NCBI RefSeq assembly: GCF_004348995.1
Contig: NZ_SMKQ01000013.1
Location: 1-64,000 of the forward strand
DNA length: 64,000 bases
From: Nonomuraea terrae
Lineage (GTDB): Bacteria > Actinomycetota > Actinomycetes > Streptosporangiales > Streptosporangiaceae
Direction of reading: 5' to 3'
Positions within the stretch are counted from its first letter, which is position 1, and every line of letters starts with the position of its first letter. Below, piece after piece: positions 34,727 to 43,211 of the stretch. Under the pieces are notes generated by a model. It made no database searches and was not told where the DNA came from. It saw only the letters and a list, made by a program, of their open reading frames with translations. Position numbers and translations under genes: made by a program.

Positions 34727-35479
34727 TCAGGCGCTGAAGCCGCCGTCGACGTTCAGCGTGGCACCGGTCACGAAGCCGGCCTCGGGGCCGGCGAGGAACG
34801 CGATGGCGGCGGCCATCTCCTCGGGCCGGCCGAACCGTCCCAGGGCGTTCATCGAGCGCTGCACATCGGCGAACGACCCGACATCGGGGTTCATGTCGGT
34901 GCTGATCGAACTGGTCTGCACCGCGTTGACGGTGATGCCCCGCCGACCGAGGTCTCGCGCCCACGCACGGGTGTAGGCGGTGATGGCAGCCTTCGTCGCG
35001 GAATAGTCACCGAGGTTCGGGAAGACGGCACGGTCGGCAGCCGTGGAACTCAAGGAGACGATCCGGCCTCCCTCGCCCATCACCTTGGCCGCGGCGCGCG
35101 TGACGGCCACGACTCCCGCGACGTTGACGGCGTACTGCCGGTCCATGGCCTCCAGGTCGGTTTCGGCCGCGTCGATGGGGCCGGTCACGAAGATTCCGGC
35201 GTTGTTGACGAGGATGTCGAGCCGGCCGAACGCCGCCATGACCTTGTCGACCAGGCTCGCCGCCTGTTGCGGGTCGGCCTGGTCCGAGGCGAAGGCCTCA
35301 CCGCGGACGCCGTGCTGCTCGATCCTCGACACGACGCTCTTCGCCTGCTCGGCCGAGGACACGTACGTGATGGCGACATCCGCTCCGTCGTCGGCGAGCC
35401 GCAGGGCCGTGGCCGCTCCGATGCCACGCGAGCCGCCGGTGACCAGTGCCACCTTTCCCGCCAGGGGTTGATGAGACAT
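34727..35479 (-). CDS. SDR-family oxidoreductase
   Basis: This 250-residue classical SDR has ALVTGGSRGIGAATALRLAD, NNAGIFVTG, catalytic Ser/Tyr/Lys in VSLSSTAADRAVFPNLGDYS and ATKAAITAYTRA, and C-terminal NVDGGFSA. It is downstream of the F420-reductase-like gene with a 91-base gap on the same strand and is probably controlled by the divergent TetR at 36360. Confidence 0.93.
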   Translation of the reverse strand: MSHQPLAGKVALVTGGSRGIGAATALRLADDGADVAITYVSSAEQAKSVVSRIEQHGVRGEAFASDQADPQQAASLVDKVMAAFGRLDILVNNAGIFVTGPIDAAETDLEAMDRQYAVNVAGVVAVTRAAAKVMGEGGRIVSLSSTAADRAVFPNLGDYSATKAAITAYTRAWARDLGRRGITVNAVQTSSISTDMNPDVGSFADVQRSMNALGRFGRPEEMAAAIAFLAGPEAGFVTGATLNVDGGFSA

Positions 35480-35570
35480 GACGTTTGGTCCTTCTTTCCT
35501 CTAGGGGTTTTCGGCACGGGGTGGCCCGCCGGGCGGTCTCGCGAACGGACCGGGACGCCCGGCCCACAGG

Positions 35571-36170
35571 TCAGCCGACCTTCACCAGGTGGTGTGCGGG
35601 GAGCGGGCCACCGGGGAACTGGAGGAGACGGGATCCGACGGCGAGCGGACCGAGGTCCAGGCTGAAGAAGCCGAGGCGGTCGATCAGCGCTCGCACCGTC
35701 TGCCGCGCCTCAAGGTCGTCTCCCGACAGGAAGAGGACCCGGCGACCGCCGCGCGCGACGGGATCGGCGGTGAGCAGGTCGGGAGTCAGGTGGCTGAAGG
35801 CCTTCACGACACGCGCGCCGGGGACCATGTCCGCGAAGACCTCGCTCGACGTCCTGCCGTGCAGTTCGAACGGCTGGAACAACGGTGCCTCGATGGAGTT
35901 GTTCGTGTCGATGACGATCCGGTCGTTCCAGTCGGGCAGGCCCGCCATGGCGCCCGGCAGTTGGGACCAGTTCACCGCGACGAACACGAGGTCCTGCCCG
36001 GCTGCCTGTTCCCGGGTGCCCGTGTGGACGTGGGGTCCCAGACGCTTCGCGAGATCGGCGAGCGTGTCCGGCCCGCGGCTGTTGGAGATGGTGACGTCGA
36101 TGCCGGCTCGGGACAGGATCTCGGCTATCGCCGAACCGATGGCGCCGGCGCCGATGATTCCGATGCTCAT
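35571..36170 (-). CDS. NADPH-dependent F420-reductase-like protein
   Basis: This 199-residue Rossmann protein begins MSIGIIGAGAIGSAIAEILS (dinucleotide motif) followed by ISNSRGPDTLADLAKRLG. The N-S-R at the end of strand 2 favours NADP(H), as in F420:NADP oxidoreductases. Later strands VVKAFSHLT and RRVLFLSGDD fit that family. The function could be F420 reduction or a related hydride transfer. It is divergent from a TetR gene and shares a palindromic operator region with it. Confidence 0.85.
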   Translation of the reverse strand: MSIGIIGAGAIGSAIAEILSRAGIDVTISNSRGPDTLADLAKRLGPHVHTGTREQAAGQDLVFVAVNWSQLPGAMAGLPDWNDRIVIDTNNSIEAPLFQPFELHGRTSSEVFADMVPGARVVKAFSHLTPDLLTADPVARGGRRVLFLSGDDLEARQTVRALIDRLGFFSLDLGPLAVGSRLLQFPGGPLPAHHLVKVG

Positions 36171-36266
36171 ATGAGCGTGCTCCTCAGGTGGTTGACGCTG
36201 AATCGGCGAATCGCCAGACGTTTCCGCGGCTGCCGCCGCGCCGTCAGTGCGGGCCAGTAGGTGATC

Positions 36267-36298
36267 GAACGCTCTCCCACCAGGATTTGAGAGCGTTC
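36267..36298. promoter_or_regulatory. Palindromic TetR operator
   Basis: GAACGCTCTC (36267-36276) and GAGAGCGTTC (36289-36298) form a perfect 10+10 inverted repeat with a 12-base spacer. A further half-site GAGCGTTC lies at about 36330-36337. The cluster sits between the F420-reductase-like gene (start 36170) and tetR (start 36360). Confidence 0.78.
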
Positions 36299-36359
36299 GT
36301 TCTCAAATGGGACAGTACAGGTTTGGGAGCGAGCGTTCAAATTGGGGTATCGTCGGGTC

Positions 36360-36953
36360 ATGGCCCGACCGCGAACCTTCGACGAGCAAGATGTCATCGA
36401 CCGCGCCATGGAGCTGTTCTGGACGCGGGGCTATGAGACGACGTCGGTCACCGACCTGACGTCGGCGCTCGGCGTACATCCGGGCACGCTCTACCGCACC
36501 TTCGGCGACAAGCGCGCGCTCTTCCTGCGCGCACTCGCCCACTACCACGAGCGTCTGGCTGCCGGTCTCGCTCCCACGCTGCTGGAGGGAGGCCCGGTCC
36601 TGCCGCGGATCCGGGCCGTGCTGATCGGCTGGATCGACCTGGCCGTGCGGCAGGACCAGCCCCGCGGCTGCCTGATCGCCAACACCGCCGGCGAACTGCT
36701 CCCCGGAGACGAAGAGGTCGCCCGTAGCGTGCGCGGCGTCCTGTCCGCCGTGGAGGACGGCTTCCTGCAAGGACTGCGAGCCGCCGCCCGGCAGGGAGAG
36801 ATCTCCCCGGAGCTCGACCTCCCCGCCGCCGCCGCCATGCTCACCATGCTCCTCGAAGGACTGCAGGTGGTCGTCAAGGCCGACTCCGACCCACGCCGGC
36901 TCGTCGCCGCCGTGGACACGGCCCTGCTCGCGCTTACGTCGGGACGCGGCTGA
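36360..36953 (+). CDS. TetR-family transcriptional regulator
   Basis: This 197-residue protein begins MARPRTFDEQDVIDRAMELF, with HTH TSVTDLTSALGVHPGTLYRT and FGDKRALF, and has a ligand-binding domain of the TetR_C type (QPRGCLIANTAGELLPGDE). The ATG at 36360 is preferred over one 18 bases upstream. It likely represses the divergent reductase/SDR genes and itself. Its 3' end overlaps the convergent MerR-type gene by 20 bases. Confidence 0.92.
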   Translation: MARPRTFDEQDVIDRAMELFWTRGYETTSVTDLTSALGVHPGTLYRTFGDKRALFLRALAHYHERLAAGLAPTLLEGGPVLPRIRAVLIGWIDLAVRQDQPRGCLIANTAGELLPGDEEVARSVRGVLSAVEDGFLQGLRAAARQGEISPELDLPAAAAMLTMLLEGLQVVVKADSDPRRLVAAVDTALLALTSGRG

Positions 36954-37653
36954 GCGCACCGGTGGGATGGCGGGTTTCGCGGGCGCGGAGGTACGCCTCC
37001 AGGTCGGCGGCGCCCTGGAGCATGGCGCGGCCTCGGGCGGACAGGCGGGCCTGCCAGTCGCGCAGGGTCGACTCCAGCGGGGCGACGCCTCCGGCGGAGC
37101 GGACCTGGGCGATCAGCGGGGCGATCTGCTCCAGCAGGTAGCCGCCCCGCCTGAGCTGGTGGGCCAGCCGGACGTCGCGTACGTCGGCGGCGCTGTAGAC
37201 GCGGTAGCCCGTCTGCGGGTCGCGGCGCGGCCGGATCAGCCCGGCGTTCTCCCATTTGCGCAGGGTGGCGGGGCGGATGCCGAGCCTCCTGGCCAGCGGG
37301 CCGATGAACGTGTCGCCGCGCTCCTGCGGCACGGGCGCCAGGTCGCGCAGCGCTGCCTCGACGGCCTGGAGGGTGCGACGGTCGTCGAGGAGTTGGCCGT
37401 GGCTCTCGTCGATGAGCCGCAGCGCGTCCTCGGTGTCACCCCGGTTGACCGCCTGCATGATCGACGTGGCCGTCTGGTGGCCGTGCCCGGGCACGAGGGC
37501 GAGGAACGCGCGCAGCGCTTGTGCGTGCAGCGGCGTGTAGGTGCGATAGCCGTGAACGGTGCGTTCGGCGGCGGGCAGGATGCCGGCGTCCTCGTAGTTC
37601 CTGACCGCCTGGGTGGACAGGCCGTGCTCGCGCGCCAGATCAACTGGCCTCAT
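36934..37653 (-). CDS. Double-MerR regulator (TioE-like)
   Basis: This 239-residue regulator carries two MerR-type DNA-binding domains in one chain: MRPVDLAREHGLSTQAVRNY at the N-terminus and FIGPLARRLGIRPATLRKWE from about residue 118, the second followed by GYRVYSAADVRDVRLAHQLR. The duplicated architecture is that of TioE-family regulators. It is divergent from the erythromycin-esterase-like gene and probably controls it. The inner part could bind a ligand, but none is known. Confidence 0.88.
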   Translation of the reverse strand: MRPVDLAREHGLSTQAVRNYEDAGILPAAERTVHGYRTYTPLHAQALRAFLALVPGHGHQTATSIMQAVNRGDTEDALRLIDESHGQLLDDRRTLQAVEAALRDLAPVPQERGDTFIGPLARRLGIRPATLRKWENAGLIRPRRDPQTGYRVYSAADVRDVRLAHQLRRGGYLLEQIAPLIAQVRSAGGVAPLESTLRDWQARLSARGRAMLQGAADLEAYLRARETRHPTGALSRVPT

Positions 37654-37690
37654 GGATGCATCACCGATTGAAGGTTTGTCGCGGTCGAAA

Positions 37691-37740
37691 CGGGAGTTTT
37701 CCCGGAAAGTTTACACCGAAAGTTCAACGATACCGTTGAA
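37691..37740. promoter_or_regulatory. Paired palindromes between the MerR-type and esterase genes
   Basis: CGGGA-N4-TCCCG (37691-37704) and TTCAAC-N6-GTTGAA (37723-37740) lie in the 90-base divergent region, the second just before the esterase start at 37744. A regulator with two DNA-binding domains might read two different half-sites; that link is speculative. Confidence 0.55.
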
Positions 37741-37743
37741 GGC

Positions 37744-38901
37744 ATGGACATCAAGGACATGGCCCGTCCACTCGATGGCGCGGGCGTCTCGGCGTTCCTG
37801 CGGTCGCTTCCCGCCAAGCCCCTGCTGCTCGGCCTGGGCGAGGCCAGGCACTTCGTGGGGGAGCTGGGCGAGTTGCGCAACGAGATCTTCCGGCATCTGG
37901 TCGAGCACGAGGGCTACCGGTCGTTCGCCATCGAGAGCGACTGTCTCATGGGCCTCGTGGTCGACGACTACATCGCGACGGGCGCGGGCACGCTCGACGA
38001 CGTCATGGAACGCGGCTTCAGCCACAACTTCGGCGCGTCCCCGGCCAATCGCGAGCTCGTGCGCTGGATGCGGGCGTACAACGAGGAACATGACGAGAAG
38101 CTGCGCTTCTTCGGGTTCGACGGCCCGCTGGAGTATTGGGCCCACAGCCCGCGCCAGGCGCTCACCGGCCTGTACGCCCTCCTCGACGGCCCGCTGTCCT
38201 GGACCAGGGAGACCCTCGACACGCTGCTGGGCCCGGACGACAGATGGGCGAACGAGGCGGCGGCCATGGATCCGTCGCAGTCGATCGGCCAGTCCGCCGA
38301 GGCGCAGCGGCTGCGACTGATCGCCGACGACCTGGTGGCGCTGCTCGACACGCAGGCGCCGCGGCTGAGCGCGCAGGACAGGGAGCGGGCGGCACTGTAC
38401 GGGCGCACCGCCACCGGCCTGCTCCGCTACCACTACTGGATGGCCGACGCGTCCCCGGCACGGTGGCCCCGGCTGTCGGCCCTGCGGGACGCGATGATGG
38501 CCGCCAACCTGCGCGCCGTCGCCGAACAGGGCCCGGCCCTGGTCTTCGGCCACAACATCCACCTGCAGCGGAACAAGAGCCTCATGCCGTTCGGCGACCA
38601 GCTGATGGAGTGGTGGGGCGGCGGGGCGATCACCGGGACGCACCTGGGCGACGGGTACGCCTTCCTGGCCTCGGCCCTCGGCACGGTCGGCGACGACACC
38701 CCGCCCTCGGACACCGTCGAGGGCGTCCTGTCCACGCTCCCGTGGGACCACTCGCTCGTCGACGCCCGCCGCCTGGCCGAGGCCGTCACGGAGCCCGTCC
38801 TGCGCGTCTCCCACGATTTCCGCTATTTTCCGCTGGACCCGGCTCAGCTCGGCATGATCGACGGCGTCGTCTTCCTCAAGCAGGTCGTCAGGCTGGATTG
38901 A
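37744..38901 (+). CDS. Erythromycin-esterase-family hydrolase
   Basis: This 385-residue EreA/EreB-like protein has the metal-independent esterase signatures: GLGEARHFVGELGELR (GExxH, Glu33 and His36), FAIESDCLMG (Glu63), GFDGPLEYW, and FGHNIHLQRN late in the chain. Ere enzymes open the macrolide lactone. Many environmental relatives have other or unknown substrates, so macrolide resistance is not certain. It is divergent from a double-MerR regulator and ends before a terminator. Confidence 0.88.
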   Translation: MDIKDMARPLDGAGVSAFLRSLPAKPLLLGLGEARHFVGELGELRNEIFRHLVEHEGYRSFAIESDCLMGLVVDDYIATGAGTLDDVMERGFSHNFGASPANRELVRWMRAYNEEHDEKLRFFGFDGPLEYWAHSPRQALTGLYALLDGPLSWTRETLDTLLGPDDRWANEAAAMDPSQSIGQSAEAQRLRLIADDLVALLDTQAPRLSAQDRERAALYGRTATGLLRYHYWMADASPARWPRLSALRDAMMAANLRAVAEQGPALVFGHNIHLQRNKSLMPFGDQLMEWWGGGAITGTHLGDGYAFLASALGTVGDDTPPSDTVEGVLSTLPWDHSLVDARRLAEAVTEPVLRVSHDFRYFPLDPAQLGMIDGVVFLKQVVRLD

Positions 38902-38975
38902 CGGTGTCGGGCTCTTCTGACACCGGCCCGCGAGGCGGCCGAAAGCGATCGTGAACGGCTGAACCCCACGCGAGA

Positions 38976-39006
38976 AGACCCCGGCGACATCACGTCGCCG
39001 GGGTCT
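38976..39006. terminator. Terminator after the esterase-family gene
   Basis: AGACCCCGGCGAC (38976-38988) pairs perfectly with GTCGCCGGGGTCT (38994-39006), loop ATCAC. It lies between convergent genes ending at 38901 and 39053, so it can act both ways. Confidence 0.85.
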
Positions 39007-39052
39007 TGGCGTGCGGCATGCCGGCTTGGTGTGCGTGCCGGGTCTGATGGGG

Positions 39053-40153
39053 TCAGCGCATTGCGCTCAGGGCACGTTCGATCTTCTCGTTCGGATACGG
39101 TGTCGTCCTGCTGGTGCCGTACAGGTCCCAGTAGAAGTCGTTCATGGCCGCCGCCACGGGTGCGTACCGGCGGATCACCGCGGCGACAGCCGGCGGGGCA
39201 CCGGCGGGGTCCGCGCCGTCCGCGCACGCGCGGACGTAGTCGTTACGTTGTCCCGGGATGCCGTTCGGCGGCACCGTCACCCCGCAGACGTTGACGACCA
39301 GCCAGTTGACCAGCCGCATCAGCGCGTACCCCATGTCGTGGGTCCGGTTGCGTTTCAGGAATGCGATCTCCTGCTCGGACAGGTCGAACCGGGAGGAGGT
39401 CGCCAGCCCGAGATCGGCGATGTACAGGCGTTCACCGTCGGTGAGGATGTTGCCGAAGTGGCCGTCGAAGTGCACCAACTCCTGGCCGTTCATGAAGGCC
39501 ACGTCGGTGAGCAGGCACGACTCGACCATGGCGCTCGCCGCTACCGCAGCGTCCTGGCCGGCGCTGCGCTGAGCGGCGAGCCAGTTGTCGAGGTTGTGGG
39601 GGATGAACTCCTGAAACAGCACGATGCCGGCCGAGGCGCGGGCAAGGGCGTGGAGACGATCCCGTACGGCTGGTGATCCATCCCAGTACCGCACGGCCGC
39701 CTCGACGTCGGCGTGCTCATCGGTGGGTGGCGGCGCTCCCGGCAGCACCCGCCAGTGATACAGCAGCGGGAAGGCCGCACTGCGCCCGGCCAGGACCCAG
39801 TTGGTCGTCATGACGCCGGCCGCGAGTTCGCGCCAGGCACCGAAGCCCGGCGTGCCGATGGCGGCGATTCCGTACTGGCAGAACGGAGGCAGCCCGAACA
39901 GGTTCGCGGTGGACATCACGTTGCCCGGGCGGCGCTCCAGGTCGGTCAGTGGGATGCGCTTGGCGAAGACCGGCACGCCATCGATGTCCAACAGCACCGA
40001 GGTGCCACCGATCCCCGAGCCCAGGGTCTGCGCCTGCTCCAGCGCCTCGCCGAGCTGCCGGTCGCTGTGCAACGCCAACGCGCCGGCGACCTCGCTGTAT
40101 CTGCTGACACGCTCACCTTGCGACATGTCCAACGGTGTGTCTTGCGGTTCCAA
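39053..40153 (-). CDS. Protein-kinase-like phosphotransferase
   Basis: This 366-residue protein has the protein-kinase/aminoglycoside-phosphotransferase fold: nucleotide loop GSGIGGTSVLLDIDGVPVFA with Lys in AKRIPL, catalytic loop LVHFDGHFGNIL (HxD then N) and metal-binding ADLGLATSSR in place of DFG. The C-terminal helices include a YWDLYGTSRTTPYPNEK segment. The substrate could be a protein or a small molecule; no transmembrane or sensor domain is present. An alternative start is nine codons downstream. It is transcribed alone. Confidence 0.78.
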   Translation of the reverse strand: MEPQDTPLDMSQGERVSRYSEVAGALALHSDRQLGEALEQAQTLGSGIGGTSVLLDIDGVPVFAKRIPLTDLERRPGNVMSTANLFGLPPFCQYGIAAIGTPGFGAWRELAAGVMTTNWVLAGRSAAFPLLYHWRVLPGAPPPTDEHADVEAAVRYWDGSPAVRDRLHALARASAGIVLFQEFIPHNLDNWLAAQRSAGQDAAVAASAMVESCLLTDVAFMNGQELVHFDGHFGNILTDGERLYIADLGLATSSRFDLSEQEIAFLKRNRTHDMGYALMRLVNWLVVNVCGVTVPPNGIPGQRNDYVRACADGADPAGAPPAVAAVIRRYAPVAAAMNDFYWDLYGTSRTTPYPNEKIERALSAMR

Positions 40154-40398
40154 TGGCGGGCACCCCTCTGATCAACTTCGCGTGTGAGACGCTACACCCG
40201 TCTCCGTCCGGGTTCATTGCGCGGCGATGACGGCCCGCCACTCGGGTACGTGCGACCAGCCCCAAAGTAACTCTCTGTAACACTTCAGGGTCGCCACGTA
40301 GTGGCCACGGATGAGCGGTACCGGGCCGTAGCGACATCTGTGCGGAGCAGGGTGCTTGCGAATCTTCAGCACGATCGGGGGAGAAGGGGCCCCTGCCG

Positions 40399-41137
40399 AT
40401 GCGCAGAGAGTGGGAGCTGGAGGACCTCATCGAGTGCCGGACACTGGATGAGGCCGAGGGCGAGTTACTGGCGAACAAGAGCGGTGCCACCCGTCTCGGG
40501 TTCGCGCTGCTGCTCAAGTTCTTCGAGTTGGGAGGCCGTTTGCCGCGCCGGGAGGACGTGCCGAAGGCCGCGGTGGACTACGTGGCGGGCCAGGTGAATC
40601 GCCCGCCACTACGACCAGATGATCAAGTACGCGACCGCACTGCGACCGCACTGCGGCTGCGCACCGCCGAGTCGCACCAGATGCTGTGCCGCTTCACCCG
40701 CGGCGGCCCCAAGCATCCCACCTACAGGCCATCGAAGAGCTCGGCCGCGTCGTCAAAACGATCTTCGTCTGCGAGTATCTGGTGGATGAGGAGCTGCGGC
40801 GGGAGATCAACGAGGGGCTGAACGTGGTGGAGAACTTCAACTCCGCCAGCAAAGACCTGTTCTACGGCAAGGCTGGCGACCTGACCGGCGACGACCGCGA
40901 ACACGCCGGGGTCTCCGCGCTGGCACTGCATCTGATCGCCGCCGCCATCACCCGCCTCAACACGCACCTGATCCAGATCGTGCTGCGCGATCCGGCCTGG
41001 CGAAACGGCTGAGCCCGGCCGACCGGCGCGGGCTGACCGCCCTGTTCTGGTCCCACCTGAACCTGTACGGGCGCTTCGAGCTGGACAAGAGCCGCCACCC
41101 GGAGCTGGACGGCGTCCCCCTCAGCCGGCCCGCCTGA
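40399..41137 (+). pseudogene. Tn3-family transposase remnant with deleted catalytic core
   Basis: The 5' part encodes a normal Tn3 TnpA N-terminus (MRREWELEDLIECRTLDEAE, NKSGATRLGFALLLKFFELG, VPKAAVDYVAGQV). Near 40600 it jumps to the C-terminal region, with [44 protein letters not shown] and [16 protein letters not shown], ending in LFWSHLNLYGRFELD and a TGA near 41137. Roughly 700 codons of the family's ~1000, including most of the DDE core, are missing. An 11-base tandem duplication (40631-40652) and another shift near 40998 break the frame further. No terminal inverted repeats or resolvase were seen. Confidence 0.85.
40631..40652 (+). repeat. 11-base tandem duplication inside the Tn3 relic
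   Basis: GCGACCGCACT occurs twice back to back (40631-40641, 40642-40652). Removing one copy restores the frame between [12 protein letters not shown] and the downstream [10 protein letters not shown] segment, so the duplication is a frameshift mutation. Confidence 0.8.
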
Positions 41138-41271
41138 CACGGACCGCAGGCTGCCGGGAAGGGTTCGGGGAGCTGGGCAGGTCGAGGTGACGCCGGCGTG
41201 CTGCCAGGGGGTCGATGGCGGCGCAAGGGAGCGGACAGGCCCCATGGCGGCGGTGACCGCAGGAGCTTTGA

Positions 41272-42180
41272 TCAAGCTTGGGTGCTTGTGAGCGCGTCGG
41301 TGCTCAGTCGGACGCAGAGATTCCACACGGCGCTTTGGTTGCGTTCATCGAGAGCGCTGGCTGGCAAAGGCTTGCGGCGGCACTTGTCGTCGAAGTAGGC
41401 ACCGGTAAGGCCCTCCACCTCTGGGGTCGCGGCCAGATAGACGCTGGAGCGAGCCGAACGGGTCAGATCCGACAAGAAAAGCGGAGCGACGACCTTCAGA
41501 ACCAGGGGCGCGACAGGCCGGTAGAGCTTCGGGAAAGCAGTGATCGGGGTCGATCGGTTCATTGGCGTGTAGCCGTGCCCGGGGTAGACCACATTGGCCG
41601 TCACCCCCGTGCCCTGCAGTTCCCGGGCGAGCCGGGCTGTCAGCGCCATCGTCATGGTCTTGGTGTGGTTGTAGTGGCTGAACGTCCACCCGATGAAGCG
41701 GCGCTCGCCCAGCAGGTTGTCGTGCTCGATGGGGCCGCCGGGAATGCCGCCCGTCAGGTTGACGACTCGGGCGTGACCGGCGCTCTTCAGTTGCGGCAAG
41801 AGCAGGTGAGTGAGGGTGAATGGCGTGAGAACGTGTGCGGCGAACATCTTCTCCACACCGTCGGCGGTCAACTCCCGGCGTGGCCGGTTCATGCCGACAT
41901 TGTTGACCAAGACGTCCAGCGCGTTGTAGCGCTCGGCGATCTGGGATCCGAGCTGGAGCAGCCCGTGGAGGCTGGTGAGGTCGGCGGCGAAGGCGCTCAC
42001 CCGATCGTGCCCGGCGCTGGTGCGGATGTCCTGCGCGGCTTGCTGCGCTTGGGTGTGATCGATTCCTACCAGGATGACGGAGGCTCCCAGTTTGGCCAGG
42101 CCGCGGGCTGTCTCCATGCCGATCCCCGCGGTGCTGCCGGTGATCAGGGCGGTCTTGCCCGTCATGTCGCTGAGTGTCAT
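41272..42180 (-). CDS. SDR-family oxidoreductase (protochlorophyllide-reductase-like)
   Basis: This 302-residue SDR begins MTLSDMTGKTALITGSTAGI (cofactor motif), with NNVGMNRPR, VVNLTGGIPG and the catalytic pair in SHYNHTKTMTMALTARLARE. It resembles the larger WW-domain/RDH-like SDRs. The start at 42180 fits the family; the frame upstream runs toward the next gene. It lies 83 bases downstream of a second SDR on the same strand, both behind the TetR operators at 43.1 kb. Confidence 0.9.
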   Translation of the reverse strand: MTLSDMTGKTALITGSTAGIGMETARGLAKLGASVILVGIDHTQAQQAAQDIRTSAGHDRVSAFAADLTSLHGLLQLGSQIAERYNALDVLVNNVGMNRPRRELTADGVEKMFAAHVLTPFTLTHLLLPQLKSAGHARVVNLTGGIPGGPIEHDNLLGERRFIGWTFSHYNHTKTMTMALTARLARELQGTGVTANVVYPGHGYTPMNRSTPITAFPKLYRPVAPLVLKVVAPLFLSDLTRSARSSVYLAATPEVEGLTGAYFDDKCRRKPLPASALDERNQSAVWNLCVRLSTDALTSTQA

Positions 42181-42263
42181 CTGTGCGTTCTCCAGGTTTG
42201 GTCGGGACGCTGTCGTCCAGGTCGGTTGGGTGGAGCATCGGAAACAGGGCATGGACATGGCCG

Positions 42264-43094
42264 TCAGCGCGAGATCAGTTCTCGCGTGAGGTCATGGAGG
42301 CGTAGTGCGTCATGCCGGTCGAATGCGCGGCCGTCCAGTGGCAGTCGGCGCTTCTGCCAGTGGGCGGTGAAGGGCTCGGCCGGCGGGTCGTCCAGGAGCG
42401 CGGTCATGGGTGCTATCGCCCTCGGTACCGATGCGGCGAACAGGGTGAAGAGCGTCTTGGTCGTCGCACGTAGTGGTTGTGGCAGGCTCGCGGGCATGCC
42501 GGTGGAGACCACGCCGGGGTTGTAGCCGATGTAGGAGACGCCGCTGTCGGCATGCAGAACGCCGAAGGCGACTCCGAGGAGGTCGTTGGCCCGGAAGGAC
42601 TGCAGGATGGCTTTGGTCCCGCTGTAGGTACGTGTCAGCTGCAGGTCATCCCAGTGGATGCGGCCCAGCGGCACACCGGGCGTGCCTACGTTCATGATGA
42701 CCGGACGGCGGGCGGTCCGCAGCGCGTCGTGGAGCCCGTGGCTCAGCACGAAACGGCTGAGGTAGGCGAGCGCGAAGCTGTGCTCAAAGCCCTCGTGGGT
42801 GGTCACGCGGTCGCCGAAGAGCCGGTATCGCTGGGCGCAGAGGACCAGCTTGTCCACGACCGGTTGATCCTCGGCGAGCCGTTCGACGAGTTCCCGGGAG
42901 GCGGCCACCGAGGTGAGATCGGCGCGCACGAAGCTGGCCCGTCCGGTCGGCAGGGCTTTGGCTTCGGCGAGCAAGGCCTGTCCCTTTTCTGCGGTGCTGC
43001 CGACGGCGATGACGTGAGCGCCTTGGTGGAGGTAGTGGAGGGCCAGCCCTTTGCCGAGCCCATCGGTGCCTCCGGTGATGACCACGGTCTGCAT
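42264..43094 (-). CDS. SDR-family oxidoreductase
   Basis: This 276-residue SDR has MQTVVITGGTDGLGKGLALH at the N-terminus and the strands LVLCAQRYRLFGDRVTTHEG and IMNVGTPGVPLGRIHW. The Tyr-x3-Lys site is YSGTKAILQSFRANDL. It is the first gene of a two-gene operon divergent from TetR at 43212. The substrate is unknown. Confidence 0.9.
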   Translation of the reverse strand: MQTVVITGGTDGLGKGLALHYLHQGAHVIAVGSTAEKGQALLAEAKALPTGRASFVRADLTSVAASRELVERLAEDQPVVDKLVLCAQRYRLFGDRVTTHEGFEHSFALAYLSRFVLSHGLHDALRTARRPVIMNVGTPGVPLGRIHWDDLQLTRTYSGTKAILQSFRANDLLGVAFGVLHADSGVSYIGYNPGVVSTGMPASLPQPLRATTKTLFTLFAASVPRAIAPMTALLDDPPAEPFTAHWQKRRLPLDGRAFDRHDALRLHDLTRELISR

Positions 43095-43122
43095 GTTTCA
43101 CCTGCTCTCCCCGCATACCCAC

Positions 43123-43197
43123 CGAAGTGGATATGACATATCCGCTTATGTCGGGGCAGCCTAGCACGAAGTGGATATGATGTATCCAGATATCCGG
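43123..43197. promoter_or_regulatory. Duplicated TetR operator (GGATATG-A-CATATCC)
   Basis: The perfect 15-base palindrome GGATATGACATATCC (43129-43143) and the related GGATA-N5-TATCC (43173-43187) each follow the same 14-base string CGAAGTGGATATGA (43123-43136 and 43167-43180), giving direct operators 44 bases apart. A further palindrome CCAGATATCCGG overlaps at 43186-43197. They occupy the region between the SDR start (43094) and TetR (43212). Confidence 0.8.
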
Positions 43198-43211
43198 ACG
43201 GACGGGATGCC

